A stretch of DNA of 64,000 bases from Paenibacillus thalictri (GTDB taxonomy: Bacteria > Bacillota > Bacilli > Paenibacillales > NBRC-103111), in NCBI RefSeq assembly GCF_004307995.1, contig NZ_SIRE01000016.1, positions 62,001 through 126,000 of the forward strand, read 5' to 3'. How positions within the stretch are numbered: position 1 is the first letter of the stretch; each line of letters begins with the position of its first letter. This document shows, piece by piece, positions 35,499 through 45,071 of this stretch. The notes beneath the pieces are model-generated. The model was not told where the DNA came from and searched no databases. It worked only from the letters and a program-made list of their open reading frames with translations. The translations under genes were made by a program, and so were the position numbers.

Positions 35499-37399
35499 GC
35501 TTGAACAGCTCCCTTCGCTTCACTTAACCGGGCTGTCATCATAGCTGCAGCCGTTCTGGCATACCCTCGGCGGTCCTGCATATAGGTACGCAAAACTTGT
35601 AAGCCGTCTCCCCCGATTCGTCCAAGCAAATAACCTGCCGTGATTTCGATGCCCCATCTCATCGAACTGCACTCTCCTTTGGTAGGCGTGATCCCATGCG
35701 AGCCTTTGACAAAATAATCGTCACCCAATTCCGGATCCTGCAGCAATTGCCCGATTGCTTGTTCAAGCCGCGCTTTCTGCTGGTCCGTCAGCTGCTCGGC
35801 TACCGCAACCAAATAATGCAACATATATAAAACGGTTGTGCTTTTTCGTTCCTTGAACAGCGCTTCGATGACGTCCGATGCAACGATCGGATTTCCCTGC
35901 TGCTTCAGCAAGATTAATGCGGCGAGCCATCTCTCCTCCGAGCAGGTAAGCGGATCCGGTTTCTTCTCGGCATCCCTGCTTCTGAATACATTCGCCAATA
36001 ACGGAACGCTGGACGGATGCCGGATTAAACCAAGCCCCAAAGCGATCCCCCGCAGCTTTTTGCCTTGCGCATACGGCAGTGCCTCCAGCAACGAAGGCGC
36101 ACATATGTCTCCAAGCTGCCAAATCCACCATAAAGCGATGTCTTCTTCCCCGCCGCCCAAATAATCGATCAAGAACTCCACATGACGAGTTTGATCCTCT
36201 TCCAGAAGCAGATCACGCCGATGCTCCTTTGTTTCCGCTTCGAAGACCATCCAAGGTTCGCTTTCGCGCTGCAAATCCGATTCCTGCAATACGCCCCTGG
36301 CGATCAACTTATGCTGCAAGTCGGGAATACTTACATTTCTAGGAAGAGTTTGCTGCTGGACGCTTAACGCCGCCGCCACGCCGACTACTTCCCCGACCTT
36401 CTGCATATCCCTTTGCATCCGCAATGTCATGGAGCAGTCATGGTCCTGCGAAAGCGCGCGGCATCCGATCAGCAAACCGTCGATTTGCCGTGGGACAAAA
36501 CAGCGGTAAGGCACATCTCCGCCGAATGGAATTTTACGAAAACCAAGAATGGGAATATAAATTTGCGTAAAGTCACTTTCGTTGGCGTAATCGTACGTGT
36601 GGGTGTCATGATGGGAGAAACAACGCATCACGACATCGTCAAACCTTTTATCATGCAGCATATCATCCTGATGCAATACATATTCCCCGAGAATGATCCG
36701 TCCTTCCCTGATGCCAAGCTGGGGGCCGATCACTGTATAATGGGTATTGCTCGGATCTTCCTGTCCCCGCCAGGCGTACTGGCGCCCTGCACGATAAGCC
36801 CGGGAAACATCGCGGGGATCTGTGCTGATCACCCACCCGATATCGAAATTTTTATATTGCAGCACGCCTCTTGGGTCAATGTAGCGGGGCGCCAAGGAGT
36901 ACGTATGTGTTGCCCCGTCCCATTCGCGGCCTTGTGTAAATTCCGCTCCCGCCAAATAAGCGACATCGCCGTCTCCCGTGGAATCGATGGTCACCTTCGC
37001 TAGGATTTCCACCTTCTCCCGATCGGTTTCCACGATTACGCCGGCAACCTGTTTTCCATGCATGACAACATCCGCAACAACGGCATCATAAACAACTTCT
37101 ATTCCCAGCTCCCGCACCCGTTCGGAGAGAACAAGCCCTTTGGCCTCGGGATGAAACCCCCGGCTTTTTCCCCCCATATGTTTGGCAACGCTGCGGGTGG
37201 AGTAATCAATATTCGTCTGCGTTCCGCCCATACTGCCATAATAGTAGTAATGAATCCCCCCGCGGACGCCAACTCCGCCCAGAACGCCGTCCCGTTCGAC
37301 CAGTATCACTTTGGCGCCTTCCTCTGCCGCTCCGATGGCGGCTACTGCGCCCGCGGTGCCTCCTCCTACAACCAGTACATCGGTAATGAGCTGTTTCAT
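35495..37399 (-). CDS. FAD-dependent oxidoreductase with C-terminal HEAT-like region
   Basis: A 634-residue protein. Residues 1-370 are a FAD_oxidored-type domain: VLVVGGGTAGAVAAIGAAEE, VILVERDGVLGGVGVRGG, IDSTGDGDVAYLAGAEF and the ending CRALSQDHDCSMTLRMQRD. Residues about 410-620 are helical and repeat-like (LRGIALGLGLIRHPSSVPLL, ITAGYLLGRIGGDGLQVLRT), resembling HEAT or Armadillo repeats. The family typically oxidises small organic molecules, but its substrate is unknown. It lies 21 bases after the binding lipoprotein gene. I infer that it and its partner oxidise the imported sugar or glycoside. Confidence 0.82.
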   Translation of the reverse strand: MKQLITDVLVVGGGTAGAVAAIGAAEEGAKVILVERDGVLGGVGVRGGIHYYYYGSMGGTQTNIDYSTRSVAKHMGGKSRGFHPEAKGLVLSERVRELGIEVVYDAVVADVVMHGKQVAGVIVETDREKVEILAKVTIDSTGDGDVAYLAGAEFTQGREWDGATHTYSLAPRYIDPRGVLQYKNFDIGWVISTDPRDVSRAYRAGRQYAWRGQEDPSNTHYTVIGPQLGIREGRIILGEYVLHQDDMLHDKRFDDVVMRCFSHHDTHTYDYANESDFTQIYIPILGFRKIPFGGDVPYRCFVPRQIDGLLIGCRALSQDHDCSMTLRMQRDMQKVGEVVGVAAALSVQQQTLPRNVSIPDLQHKLIARGVLQESDLQRESEPWMVFEAETKEHRRDLLLEEDQTRHVEFLIDYLGGGEEDIALWWIWQLGDICAPSLLEALPYAQGKKLRGIALGLGLIRHPSSVPLLANVFRSRDAEKKPDPLTCSEERWLAALILLKQQGNPIVASDVIEALFKERKSTTVLYMLHYLVAVAEQLTDQQKARLEQAIGQLLQDPELGDDYFVKGSHGITPTKGECSSMRWGIEITAGYLLGRIGGDGLQVLRTYMQDRRGYARTAAAMMTARLSEAKGAVQA

Positions 37400-37420
37400 G
37401 TCGTGAACCTCCCAATCGTA

Positions 37421-38962
37421 TTAGTAACCTGCCGGATATGTTTTCAACAAATTTTCCGTAAACTGCTTGCCTCCGTTTTTATACCAATTGTTGATGTCCT
37501 TGGTCACGGCCGCACCTCCGGCATCCTCCCATTTCTTTATAAAACGGTCGTAATTGTCCAGCTTTTCGCTGCCGACCAGCAGTTGCGTATAATAGTCGTC
37601 TTCCAGCTTGCTGAGCGCCGCATTGTATTTGGTGTAGCTCTCGAGCGGAGGCATCATGCCGGTAATATTAAAATGCGCCAGCTTGCTGTAATCCTTGTTT
37701 ACCTTCTCATAGGTTTCGAATAAAATGGCATCCCTTCGAAGACGTGCGAGCCACATTTCTGAATATTCCTTCTCGCGTATGCCAAATAAATACCAATAAG
37801 CTTCCCCCCGCTTCTCGCTTAAAGCAGGCATAATCGGAATATATTTGCCATTTTGCTTCGTAAACGTTTCTCCTTCTTTACCCAAAGCAAGATACTCGAA
37901 GTTTTTCGGGTCCATCCGTGCATTCATAAATTTCATGGCATCTTCGGGGTGCTTGGCCGATTTCAAAATAACGGTGGCGTATACCATATTGGCGTTAACG
38001 GATATCCCTTGCTCTCCGTTTTTACCTATTAAAGGCTGTATAATGTCCGTCTTGGCTTTGGCATTATTTTTGTATAACGCTGAGAACTGGGCTTGCGAAG
38101 CCTTCCAATCGGTTGGGATGGCCGCAGCCTTGCCGCCGGCAAATTTCTCGTCAACCACAACTTTTTTATTGACAGGCAGATCACGGTCAAGAAGCCCTTC
38201 ATTATACAGCTTGATCATAAAAGACATGTAATCCTTCATCGCTGGAAGCTTAAGTGCCGGAACAATTTCGCCGTTCACCTCCATCCACGGGTTATACAGC
38301 CCAAATGCACTTTTAATGGTAGGGATTTGTACGGAAGTGCTGGTCAACGGGATCATGTCTTTGTTATTTTCTTTAATCGCTTTTAAGGTTTGATAAAATT
38401 CATCCATCGTTGTTGGCATTTTCATGCCAAGCGAATCCAGTAAATCGGATCGGATGCCGATGCCTTGGGAAATATTCAGTCTTTCTGATCTTTTGGGAAT
38501 TCCGTATATTTTCCCGTTGATGGTCGTCAGCTCCCAAGCCTCTTTAGGAATGCCGTCCAGAACGTTTTGCCCGTATTTGTCAAGCAAATCATTTAAGGGC
38601 ATCAATGCATTCTGACTCGCCAGCAGACGGAACGCCTCCGGCTGCATACGGATAATGTCGTAATCGGCTCCGGCCGCTACCTCGATACTCAGTTTTTGCA
38701 CCGGATCGTCTGCGGGAAGCATCGAATACTCCACTTTGTATCCGGTTCTTTCTTCAGTCGCTTTGGACGTTTCATCGGTCCCCGGTTTGGCCAAGGCGTC
38801 ATATTCCGCCATGACTTTCAGCACGGGCTTTGGTTTTTCGGCCGTCCCGTTAGCCGAAGAACCGGGTTGAACCGGATTGCTGCAGGCGCTGAGAACGCCG
38901 GTCAACATCAGCGTGGAAACAAGCGCGCCGTTCATTGCAATTTTGCTTTTTTTATTTTTCAT
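37421..38962 (-). CDS. Solute-binding lipoprotein of the second Lpl-type importer
   Basis: About 513 residues from the ATG at 38962, which has AGGAGG six bases upstream; a GTG six bases earlier is less well placed. The signal peptide ends in the lipobox LSAC, followed by a Pro/Ser/Gly linker. Family stretches include INGKIYGIPKRSERLNISQG and LGMKMPTTMDEFYQTLKAI. It is the third gene of its importer, downstream of both permeases, the reverse of the order at 17-21 kb. The two FAD oxidoreductase genes follow directly. Confidence 0.9.
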   Translation of the reverse strand: MKNKKSKIAMNGALVSTLMLTGVLSACSNPVQPGSSANGTAEKPKPVLKVMAEYDALAKPGTDETSKATEERTGYKVEYSMLPADDPVQKLSIEVAAGADYDIIRMQPEAFRLLASQNALMPLNDLLDKYGQNVLDGIPKEAWELTTINGKIYGIPKRSERLNISQGIGIRSDLLDSLGMKMPTTMDEFYQTLKAIKENNKDMIPLTSTSVQIPTIKSAFGLYNPWMEVNGEIVPALKLPAMKDYMSFMIKLYNEGLLDRDLPVNKKVVVDEKFAGGKAAAIPTDWKASQAQFSALYKNNAKAKTDIIQPLIGKNGEQGISVNANMVYATVILKSAKHPEDAMKFMNARMDPKNFEYLALGKEGETFTKQNGKYIPIMPALSEKRGEAYWYLFGIREKEYSEMWLARLRRDAILFETYEKVNKDYSKLAHFNITGMMPPLESYTKYNAALSKLEDDYYTQLLVGSEKLDNYDRFIKKWEDAGGAAVTKDINNWYKNGGKQFTENLLKTYPAGY

Positions 38963-39059
38963 AAGCACCCTCCTTGGATTGCTGTCGTCATCGTTTCTTG
39001 CCGCAAAAAATGTAAAATCTTAAGTTTTCCCCCATCTCCCTTTCAATTGCGAGCTGGCG

Positions 39060-39935
39060 TTAGCCCTTCACCGAACCGATGGTCAGGCCTTTGACGAAAT
39101 ACTTTTGCAGAAAGGGATATAGGATCATGATGGGCAGAGCGCTCAGCACAATGGTCGCCGATTCGATCGTCGCCGTCGTTATATTCATCGCCCTTTCCGG
39201 ATCGCCCTCCAGCCGCAAATTTTCAATTCCTTTAATCATCTCGTACAGAAACAGTTGAAGCGGTTTCAAATTGGTTTTGTTAATGTAAAAGAGCGGGTGC
39301 AAATAATCGTTCCAAAATGCGACTGCATAAAACAATCCGATCGTTGCCAGCGATGGGAGCGAGATGGGAAGGATCAGTCTGAATAAAATGGTCAAATTGC
39401 TGGCACCGTCGATTTTGGCCGATTCCTCTAATTGCTCGGGGATTTGTTCGAAAAACGTCTTCATAATAAATACATTGAAGGGAATGATCAAATACGGGAT
39501 CATCATGGACCAAACGGTATTCATCAGGCCAAGCCCTTTGACGAGCATGTAGTTCGGAACAATCCCGCCATAAAACAGCATGGCGAATACATAAATCATG
39601 ATAAACAAGTTTCTGCCCTTCAACCTGGGCTTGGATAGAGGATAAGCCGTCAGCGTGGTAAACACAAGGCTCAGCGATGTACCGACAACCGTTACAAAAA
39701 GCGATATCGACAGTGCGTTAACAAAACCGGATTTAAATAACACAAATTCATACGAATCCCAGTGGATTTCAACCGGCCATAGAAATACTTTGCCGGCAAT
39801 GACGGCCGATTCGTCGCTTACGGATTTGGCGATCAAGTGAATCCAAGGTATGAGGCAAACCAGGCCGACAGCAATAAAAAACAGCGAATTGGCGACTAGA
39901 AACAAGCGATCCGGAAGAGAGCTTTTGCCCGACAT
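39060..39935 (-). CDS. ABC carbohydrate importer permease, LplC/YtcP type
   Basis: About 291 residues from the ATG at 39935, with GGGAGG upstream; the frame extends to 39986 inside the preceding gene. Six helices and the ATPase-contact loop EESAKIDGASNLTILFRLIL near residue 170. The end, PFLQKYFVKGLTIGSVKG, closely parallels the permease at 17393, showing that the two systems are paralogues. Confidence 0.9.
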   Translation of the reverse strand: MSGKSSLPDRLFLVANSLFFIAVGLVCLIPWIHLIAKSVSDESAVIAGKVFLWPVEIHWDSYEFVLFKSGFVNALSISLFVTVVGTSLSLVFTTLTAYPLSKPRLKGRNLFIMIYVFAMLFYGGIVPNYMLVKGLGLMNTVWSMMIPYLIIPFNVFIMKTFFEQIPEQLEESAKIDGASNLTILFRLILPISLPSLATIGLFYAVAFWNDYLHPLFYINKTNLKPLQLFLYEMIKGIENLRLEGDPERAMNITTATIESATIVLSALPIMILYPFLQKYFVKGLTIGSVKG

Positions 39936-39952
39936 GTTGAATGTTCCTCCCT

Positions 39953-40930
39953 TTACCATATGCTTCGGCCGACCAGTGCCCGGCACAAATAGTTGCCGCT
40001 CACAACCAGAAACAGTCCGATGACGGACTCAAACAGTCCCAGCGCCGTGGCCTGGCTGAAATTCATTTGGCCTAAGCCGATTCGATACACATAAGTTTGA
40101 ATAATATCCGCCGATTCGTAAACCGCCGGATTGTACATCGCCAGCACCTGTCCAAAACCGGCTTCCAGCATATTGCCCAGTCTGAGAATCAGCATCAAGG
40201 AAATAATCGGGATCATGGCCGGCAATGTAATATAAAACATCTTGATAAATCTCCCTGCTCCATCCATCTCCGCAGCTTCGTATTGTTCCGTATCAATAGA
40301 AGCGATCGTCGCCAAATAAATAATCGTGCCCCACCCAACCTCTTTCCAGCCGTCGGAAATAACAAGAACGGAGCGAAATACCGCATTATCGGTAAAAAAC
40401 ATTACCGGAGGCAAACCAAGCGCGCCCAATAGCTGATTAATCATGCCTTCATTGCCCATAAATACGTAAAAAACGCCAAATACGACAATCCACGACAAAA
40501 AGTGCGGCAAATAAATAAAGGTTTGAATGCTTTTCTTAAAAATAGCCGAACGAAGTTCATTAAGCAGCAATGCCAGCAGCACGGGAAGCGGAAATAAAAA
40601 AATAATTTTGTACACGCTGATCAGCACCGTGTTCCGCAGCGCTCTTCCGAAATCAGGGCTTATGAACAGGCTTTCAAAGTGCGCTAGGCCAACCCATTGG
40701 CTTTTGTAGATGGCATCGGCGATGCCGTCTCCCAGAAACAGCTGGAAGTTTTTAAAGGCGATGGTTAGACCGTAAAGCGGAATAAATTTGAAAATAACTA
40801 CCCACAACAAACCCGGAATCAGCATGACATACAAGTCGATATGTTTATAAAAATAACTGCCTATTATTTGCGTTCCGGCAAACTTGCTTTTTGGCGCTTT
40901 GACGGCTAAAGCGGTTTTGTCTGCGCTCAT
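39953..40930 (-). CDS. ABC carbohydrate importer permease, LplB type
   Basis: About 325 residues from the ATG at 40930, with GGAGG upstream. The open frame runs to 41218 but would overlap the divergent kinase gene and its control region. Six helices, with the family stretch FIPLYGLTIAFKNFQLF and the ATPase-contact loop YEAAEMDGAGRFIKMFYITL near residue 220. It is the first gene of the permease-permease-lipoprotein-FAD operon and is divergent from the regulatory pair at 41196-44639. Confidence 0.9.
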   Translation of the reverse strand: MSADKTALAVKAPKSKFAGTQIIGSYFYKHIDLYVMLIPGLLWVVIFKFIPLYGLTIAFKNFQLFLGDGIADAIYKSQWVGLAHFESLFISPDFGRALRNTVLISVYKIIFLFPLPVLLALLLNELRSAIFKKSIQTFIYLPHFLSWIVVFGVFYVFMGNEGMINQLLGALGLPPVMFFTDNAVFRSVLVISDGWKEVGWGTIIYLATIASIDTEQYEAAEMDGAGRFIKMFYITLPAMIPIISLMLILRLGNMLEAGFGQVLAMYNPAVYESADIIQTYVYRIGLGQMNFSQATALGLFESVIGLFLVVSGNYLCRALVGRSIW

Positions 40931-41195
40931 TACCTCCATCCTTTCGTTAACATGCGGGTTCCCTGGCCCCAACTTCAATGCCGCTAATAAACGATCCCCC
41001 TCCCGGTCACTTTGTTTTGCAAGGGCTTCCTTATCAAGTCCGCACATTGATCTTATAACCGAATCCATCCGCTGTGTATAAGGCAATACTCCGATTCCTG
41101 GTAATATCCAAACAATCTCGCGCCCGGTGAAGTTTTCGTTTGTATTCATGTGGTAAAATAAGAGCACATACAAAATGACTGCAGGAGGGTGGGAC

Positions 41196-42995
41196 GTGAA
41201 CGGCTTGAAATTCGGCAAAATGCTTCCAAACCGGCAAAACCAGACATGGCGGCTGGCGGTCTTGTCTATGTTGATCCTCGTCCCGTTCTATATCGTTTCT
41301 TTCTTTTTCTACCAGCGTACGGTTGCTGAGCTGCACAAAGAAGTAAACGCTTTCTTACTTGAAACATTAACACAATTGGAAATGAACATCTCCTATAAAT
41401 TAAATGCAATTCGCGATATGTCCAATGTTGTCGCTGTCCCCGAGCTGCGCCAATATTTAAGCAAAAACGATGCTGGAGAAATCGAAGAAAACATTGGACA
41501 GCAGATTTCCGACTACCACTCGCTGGAAAACTTAATCGAACTGAATTTGAAAAAAAACAGCGATATCGACAACATCCGGCTGTTTGTGGACAATCGCTAC
41601 ATGTTTTCCCGGGAAAAAGTACGGTTTTTCCAAATCGATCAACTGGCCGCTGAGCCATGGTACCGGCAATGGATCTCCGAAAATAAGCAGATGTTATGGA
41701 AAAGCACATATATGGAGCGGCTTCCTTCCGTCGCCACCACCAACGAGCACATATTTTCCGCCGTCCGTTTAGTCCACCCTATGGAAAATCTCGAAGATAT
41801 CGTTGGCGTATTGTTTATCGATGTGACTGAAAACCGTCTGTACAGCATGATTAGTTCTTTAACTCAGCGTACAAATGGCAGGGCTTACATCGTCGATCAA
41901 GACGGATATATCATTTCCGCCGCCGATAAAAGCCAAATCGGCAAGCCGCTTGTAGAGAGCGGCAGATGGAAAGAGATCGGCTCGGAACCGGAAGGGTTCG
42001 CAACCATTGCCATTGATGAAACAAGCATGGTTGTCGTTCATAAGCAAATCCCGGTTACGGGCTGGCATATTGTTGACGCCATACCGGAAAATATGCTTCA
42101 ACAGAGTATCTCCCGGTACCGTATCGCGCTGAATTTTATTACTGTCGTCTTTGTCATCATTGTTTTACTGCTTTCGATCTCTTCGATCTACGCGATTATT
42201 TCCGGAAAAATTACGTTGAGCATCCGCAGAATCAACCGGGCGATGAAATCCCACACTCCCGAATATATGGGCTCGCAAGCACATGCAAACAACGGCATCG
42301 GCAAACTTGAGTTGTCGATTCATCAAATGATCGACACTATCCGAAATTTAACGGAGCAATCTTACGAGGCAAAACTTCGTGTCAAAGAAGCTCAGTTAAA
42401 GGTACTGCAGGCGCAAATCAATCCTCACTTTTTATACAACACGCTGGACACCATCAAATGGATGGCGCTTCGGAAACAAACGGATCAACTCGGCAGCTTG
42501 GTGGATTCGCTCGCGGAATATTACCGAAGAAGCCTGAACAAAGGAGAAGAAATCGTCACGCTCGCCTACGAGCTGAAGCTTGTTCAAGTTTATCTGGACA
42601 TACAGCAGCTGCGAACCGATCAGCCTTTCCATTACGAGCTGAGCATACATGAATCTTTGAACGATTGTCTGATTCCCAAGCTGATCATTCAGCCTGTTAT
42701 CGAGAATGCGCTGCAGCACGGAATTTGGCATAGAGAAGACAGGTCGGGTTCTATTTATTTGCAGGTAAGCAGTACAAATGGCCAGTTGACCGTTTCGGTA
42801 ACCGACAATGGCGTCGGTATGTCCGACTCAAAGATCAAGCAAATTACGAGTGGTTTGACGAAAGAAGGGAATTACGGTTTATACAATGTCAATGAGCGTA
42901 TCCGCCTGTTTTTTGGAGAGCAATACGGCATCGACATCAAATCGGAAGCGGATAAAGGAACCGTAGTTACACTTCGTCTTGCCGTGAAGTTATAG
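41196..42995 (+). CDS. Sensor histidine kinase, YesM type
   Basis: About 599 residues from a GTG at 41196 with GGAGG seven bases upstream; an ATG at 41175 is in frame but has no ribosome site. A membrane helix near residues 20-42 (LAVLSMLILVPFYIVSFFF), a dCache-like extracellular domain of about 250 residues and a second helix (FITVVFVIIVLLLSISSIYA) are visible. Then come a HAMP-like linker, VLQAQINPHFLYNTLD (phosphoacceptor His near residue 410) and the ATPase domain with PVIENALQHG and DNGVGM. It probably senses the substrate of the divergent importer. Confidence 0.92.
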   Translation: MNGLKFGKMLPNRQNQTWRLAVLSMLILVPFYIVSFFFYQRTVAELHKEVNAFLLETLTQLEMNISYKLNAIRDMSNVVAVPELRQYLSKNDAGEIEENIGQQISDYHSLENLIELNLKKNSDIDNIRLFVDNRYMFSREKVRFFQIDQLAAEPWYRQWISENKQMLWKSTYMERLPSVATTNEHIFSAVRLVHPMENLEDIVGVLFIDVTENRLYSMISSLTQRTNGRAYIVDQDGYIISAADKSQIGKPLVESGRWKEIGSEPEGFATIAIDETSMVVVHKQIPVTGWHIVDAIPENMLQQSISRYRIALNFITVVFVIIVLLLSISSIYAIISGKITLSIRRINRAMKSHTPEYMGSQAHANNGIGKLELSIHQMIDTIRNLTEQSYEAKLRVKEAQLKVLQAQINPHFLYNTLDTIKWMALRKQTDQLGSLVDSLAEYYRRSLNKGEEIVTLAYELKLVQVYLDIQQLRTDQPFHYELSIHESLNDCLIPKLIIQPVIENALQHGIWHREDRSGSIYLQVSSTNGQLTVSVTDNGVGMSDSKIKQITSGLTKEGNYGLYNVNERIRLFFGEQYGIDIKSEADKGTVVTLRLAVKL

Positions 42996-43019
42996 CAAAC
43001 GGTGAAAGGAGCTGCAGGC

Positions 43020-44639
43020 ATGTATCGTTTAATGATCGTAGACGATGAACCCGTACTGCGGAACGGGCTGGCGGAACTTGTTGATTGGCCGAAATACAAC
43101 ATTCAGGTTGCGGGGGTGTACTGGGACGGCATTGAAGCTCTGGAACAACTGCAGCGGCTCGATCCGCATATCGTGCTTACGGATGTGCAGATGCCTCGCA
43201 TGAACGGCGTTGAGTTAAGCCGGAAAATCAGAGCGTTTTCTTCCGAAATTCAAATTGTATTTATTAGCGGATTTGACGAATTGGAATATTTGCGCAATGC
43301 CCTGCAGGTACAAGCTGTAGATTACATCTTGAAGCCATTAAAACATGCCGATTTGGAGGCCGTTCTGAGGGAAATTATAAGGCGGTTACATGAAACAAAT
43401 GAGCAGAAGAAAAACAAGCAGCTGATGGAACGCAAACTAAGTCAAAGCTTGCCTTTGCTGCAAGCAAAACATATGCAGGATTTCGTTAAAAACGGCGAGC
43501 CGGAATTCGGCGACTGGCAAGAACGGCTCCATCTGCTGGAATTGCAGTTTCCGGTCGAAGGGTTGTTCCTGATGGTTGTCGTCAGCATCGATAATCGAGC
43601 CGATACACTTGGCGCATTAGCCAGGAATGCTCAGGAGCAAGCTGCCGCTCGGATCTTGCAGGAATGCGAAAATATGATTCGTCCGCATGCCGCCGCTTAT
43701 TATTGCTTTGAAAGCGGCTTTGGTGAATATACCTGCGTGATGCATGTTCAGGACGCGGAGCGGATGGAGCCGCTGTTGAAGCAGTCGGAAGCGCTCAAGC
43801 AAACTATTTACGCGGCTGTGAATGTGCCGGCATCAATCGGAATCGGAGAACCTTTTCGCCGGTTTGATTTATTAAAACAATATTACAGCATGATTTCGCA
43901 AGCATTAAAGCAAAAATTGTATCATGGAAAAAGCAGTACCATTTATGCCAAACATGTTGAAAAATCGGAGGAAAACACTGTTCTCCCAAGCGAGCCGAAC
44001 GTAGAAAAGCTGCTGTCCGCCATCAAAAAAGAAGGCTTAATGTCCGAACAATTAAATCCAAACATCGATCAGTTGTTCCAACGGCTTCGTTCCGGCATGG
44101 AGCTGTCGCTGGAGGATTGCCGGCGCATTTGCTTACGCCTTGTTCTGGACATATCGGCGCCCTATAAGCTAACTCATACGGAATTTATTCAGCGCTGGGA
44201 GAAAAGCTTCTGGGATAAAATATCAAAATTAGACATTCTCGACGATATGAAGGACACTGTGTGCATTTACTTGTCTGAGCTGTATTCATCTATTTTGACA
44301 GGGCATTGCAATAAGCATCACAAAACGGTGTCCCAGCTCAAACGAATCATGGATGCAAAATTCGACGGCAAGCTGACCATTGAAGACTTGGCGAAAGAGA
44401 TGTATATGGCTCCCAATTATTTAAGCACCATATTCAAACAAGAAACAGGCGTCACGATTAATGAATACATGATGTGGGTGCGGATCGAGAAAGCCAAAGA
44501 AATGATTCTAAACACAAACAAACGAATCGTGGATATTTCCGCTGCCGTTGGATATACCGACCCGGCTTATTTTACAAAAGTATTCAAACGGCATACCGGT
44601 ATTAACCCAAGCGAATACAAAACAATAATAAAACCTTAA
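43020..44639 (+). CDS. Response regulator with AraC-type DNA-binding domain (YesN-like)
   Basis: About 539 residues from the ATG at 43020, with AAAGGAG upstream; an in-frame ATG at 43002 is less well placed. The receiver has DDE at 8-10, Asp55 in VLTDVQMPRMNG and a lysine in YILKPLKHADL. A long middle region of about 280 residues follows, typical of large YesN forms. The AraC domain is at the C-terminus (MAPNYLSTIFKQETG, YTDPAYFTKVFKRHTG). It follows the kinase by 24 bases. It likely activates the divergent importer-FAD operon. Confidence 0.92.
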   Translation: MYRLMIVDDEPVLRNGLAELVDWPKYNIQVAGVYWDGIEALEQLQRLDPHIVLTDVQMPRMNGVELSRKIRAFSSEIQIVFISGFDELEYLRNALQVQAVDYILKPLKHADLEAVLREIIRRLHETNEQKKNKQLMERKLSQSLPLLQAKHMQDFVKNGEPEFGDWQERLHLLELQFPVEGLFLMVVVSIDNRADTLGALARNAQEQAAARILQECENMIRPHAAAYYCFESGFGEYTCVMHVQDAERMEPLLKQSEALKQTIYAAVNVPASIGIGEPFRRFDLLKQYYSMISQALKQKLYHGKSSTIYAKHVEKSEENTVLPSEPNVEKLLSAIKKEGLMSEQLNPNIDQLFQRLRSGMELSLEDCRRICLRLVLDISAPYKLTHTEFIQRWEKSFWDKISKLDILDDMKDTVCIYLSELYSSILTGHCNKHHKTVSQLKRIMDAKFDGKLTIEDLAKEMYMAPNYLSTIFKQETGVTINEYMMWVRIEKAKEMILNTNKRIVDISAAVGYTDPAYFTKVFKRHTGINPSEYKTIIKP

Positions 44640-44768
44640 GCATAGTTCGCTGAATCGACAAGGAAATGTAAGCCGAATCTATGTTTTCAGTTTAGCCGTC
44701 ATGCTAGAATAAGAGAAGCTTTCGAAACAGAACCCCAGCCGTTTAGGAGAAAAGGAGAGCAACCATTC

Positions 44769-45062
44769 GTGAAAAAAACAGCCGCTCTTAGCTTTCGCAT
44801 CATCAGTTTTATGGAAGGCATCTCGTTTCTTTTGCTTTTATTTATCGCCATGCCGCTGAAATATTTCGCGGACATGCCCGGTCCGGTATCCGTCACGGGA
44901 ATGATTCATGGAGTGCTATTCGTCTTATATCTTGTCGCTATGGTGATGATGGCCGTCTTGTTTCGCTGGAAAATTATCCGCATCATCGGCGCTATCTTCG
45001 CATCCCTGCTTCCGTTTGGGCCGTTTGTACTTGATGCTCGGATCAAAAAGACCCCCCATTAA
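44769..45062 (+). CDS. DUF3817 family membrane protein
   Basis: A 97-residue integral membrane protein with three predicted helices: FMEGISFLLLLFIAMPLKYF, VTGMIHGVLFVLYLVAMVMM and a third near residues 70-88. The ending GPFVLDARIKK is typical of DUF3817 (YdzA-like) proteins, whose function is unknown. Start is GTG with AGGAGAG upstream, preceded by an extended -10 TGCTAGAAT near 44699-44707. It converges with the amj gene, nine bases away, with no clear terminator between them. Confidence 0.85.
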   Translation: MKKTAALSFRIISFMEGISFLLLLFIAMPLKYFADMPGPVSVTGMIHGVLFVLYLVAMVMMAVLFRWKIIRIIGAIFASLLPFGPFVLDARIKKTPH

Positions 45063-45071
45063 CAAAAAAGC

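Noticed and set aside
40931-41218. 96-residue N-terminal extension of the LplB-type permease
   Set aside because: It overlaps the divergent kinase gene and its control region; the ATG at 40930 has GGAGG and matches the family's usual N-terminus.
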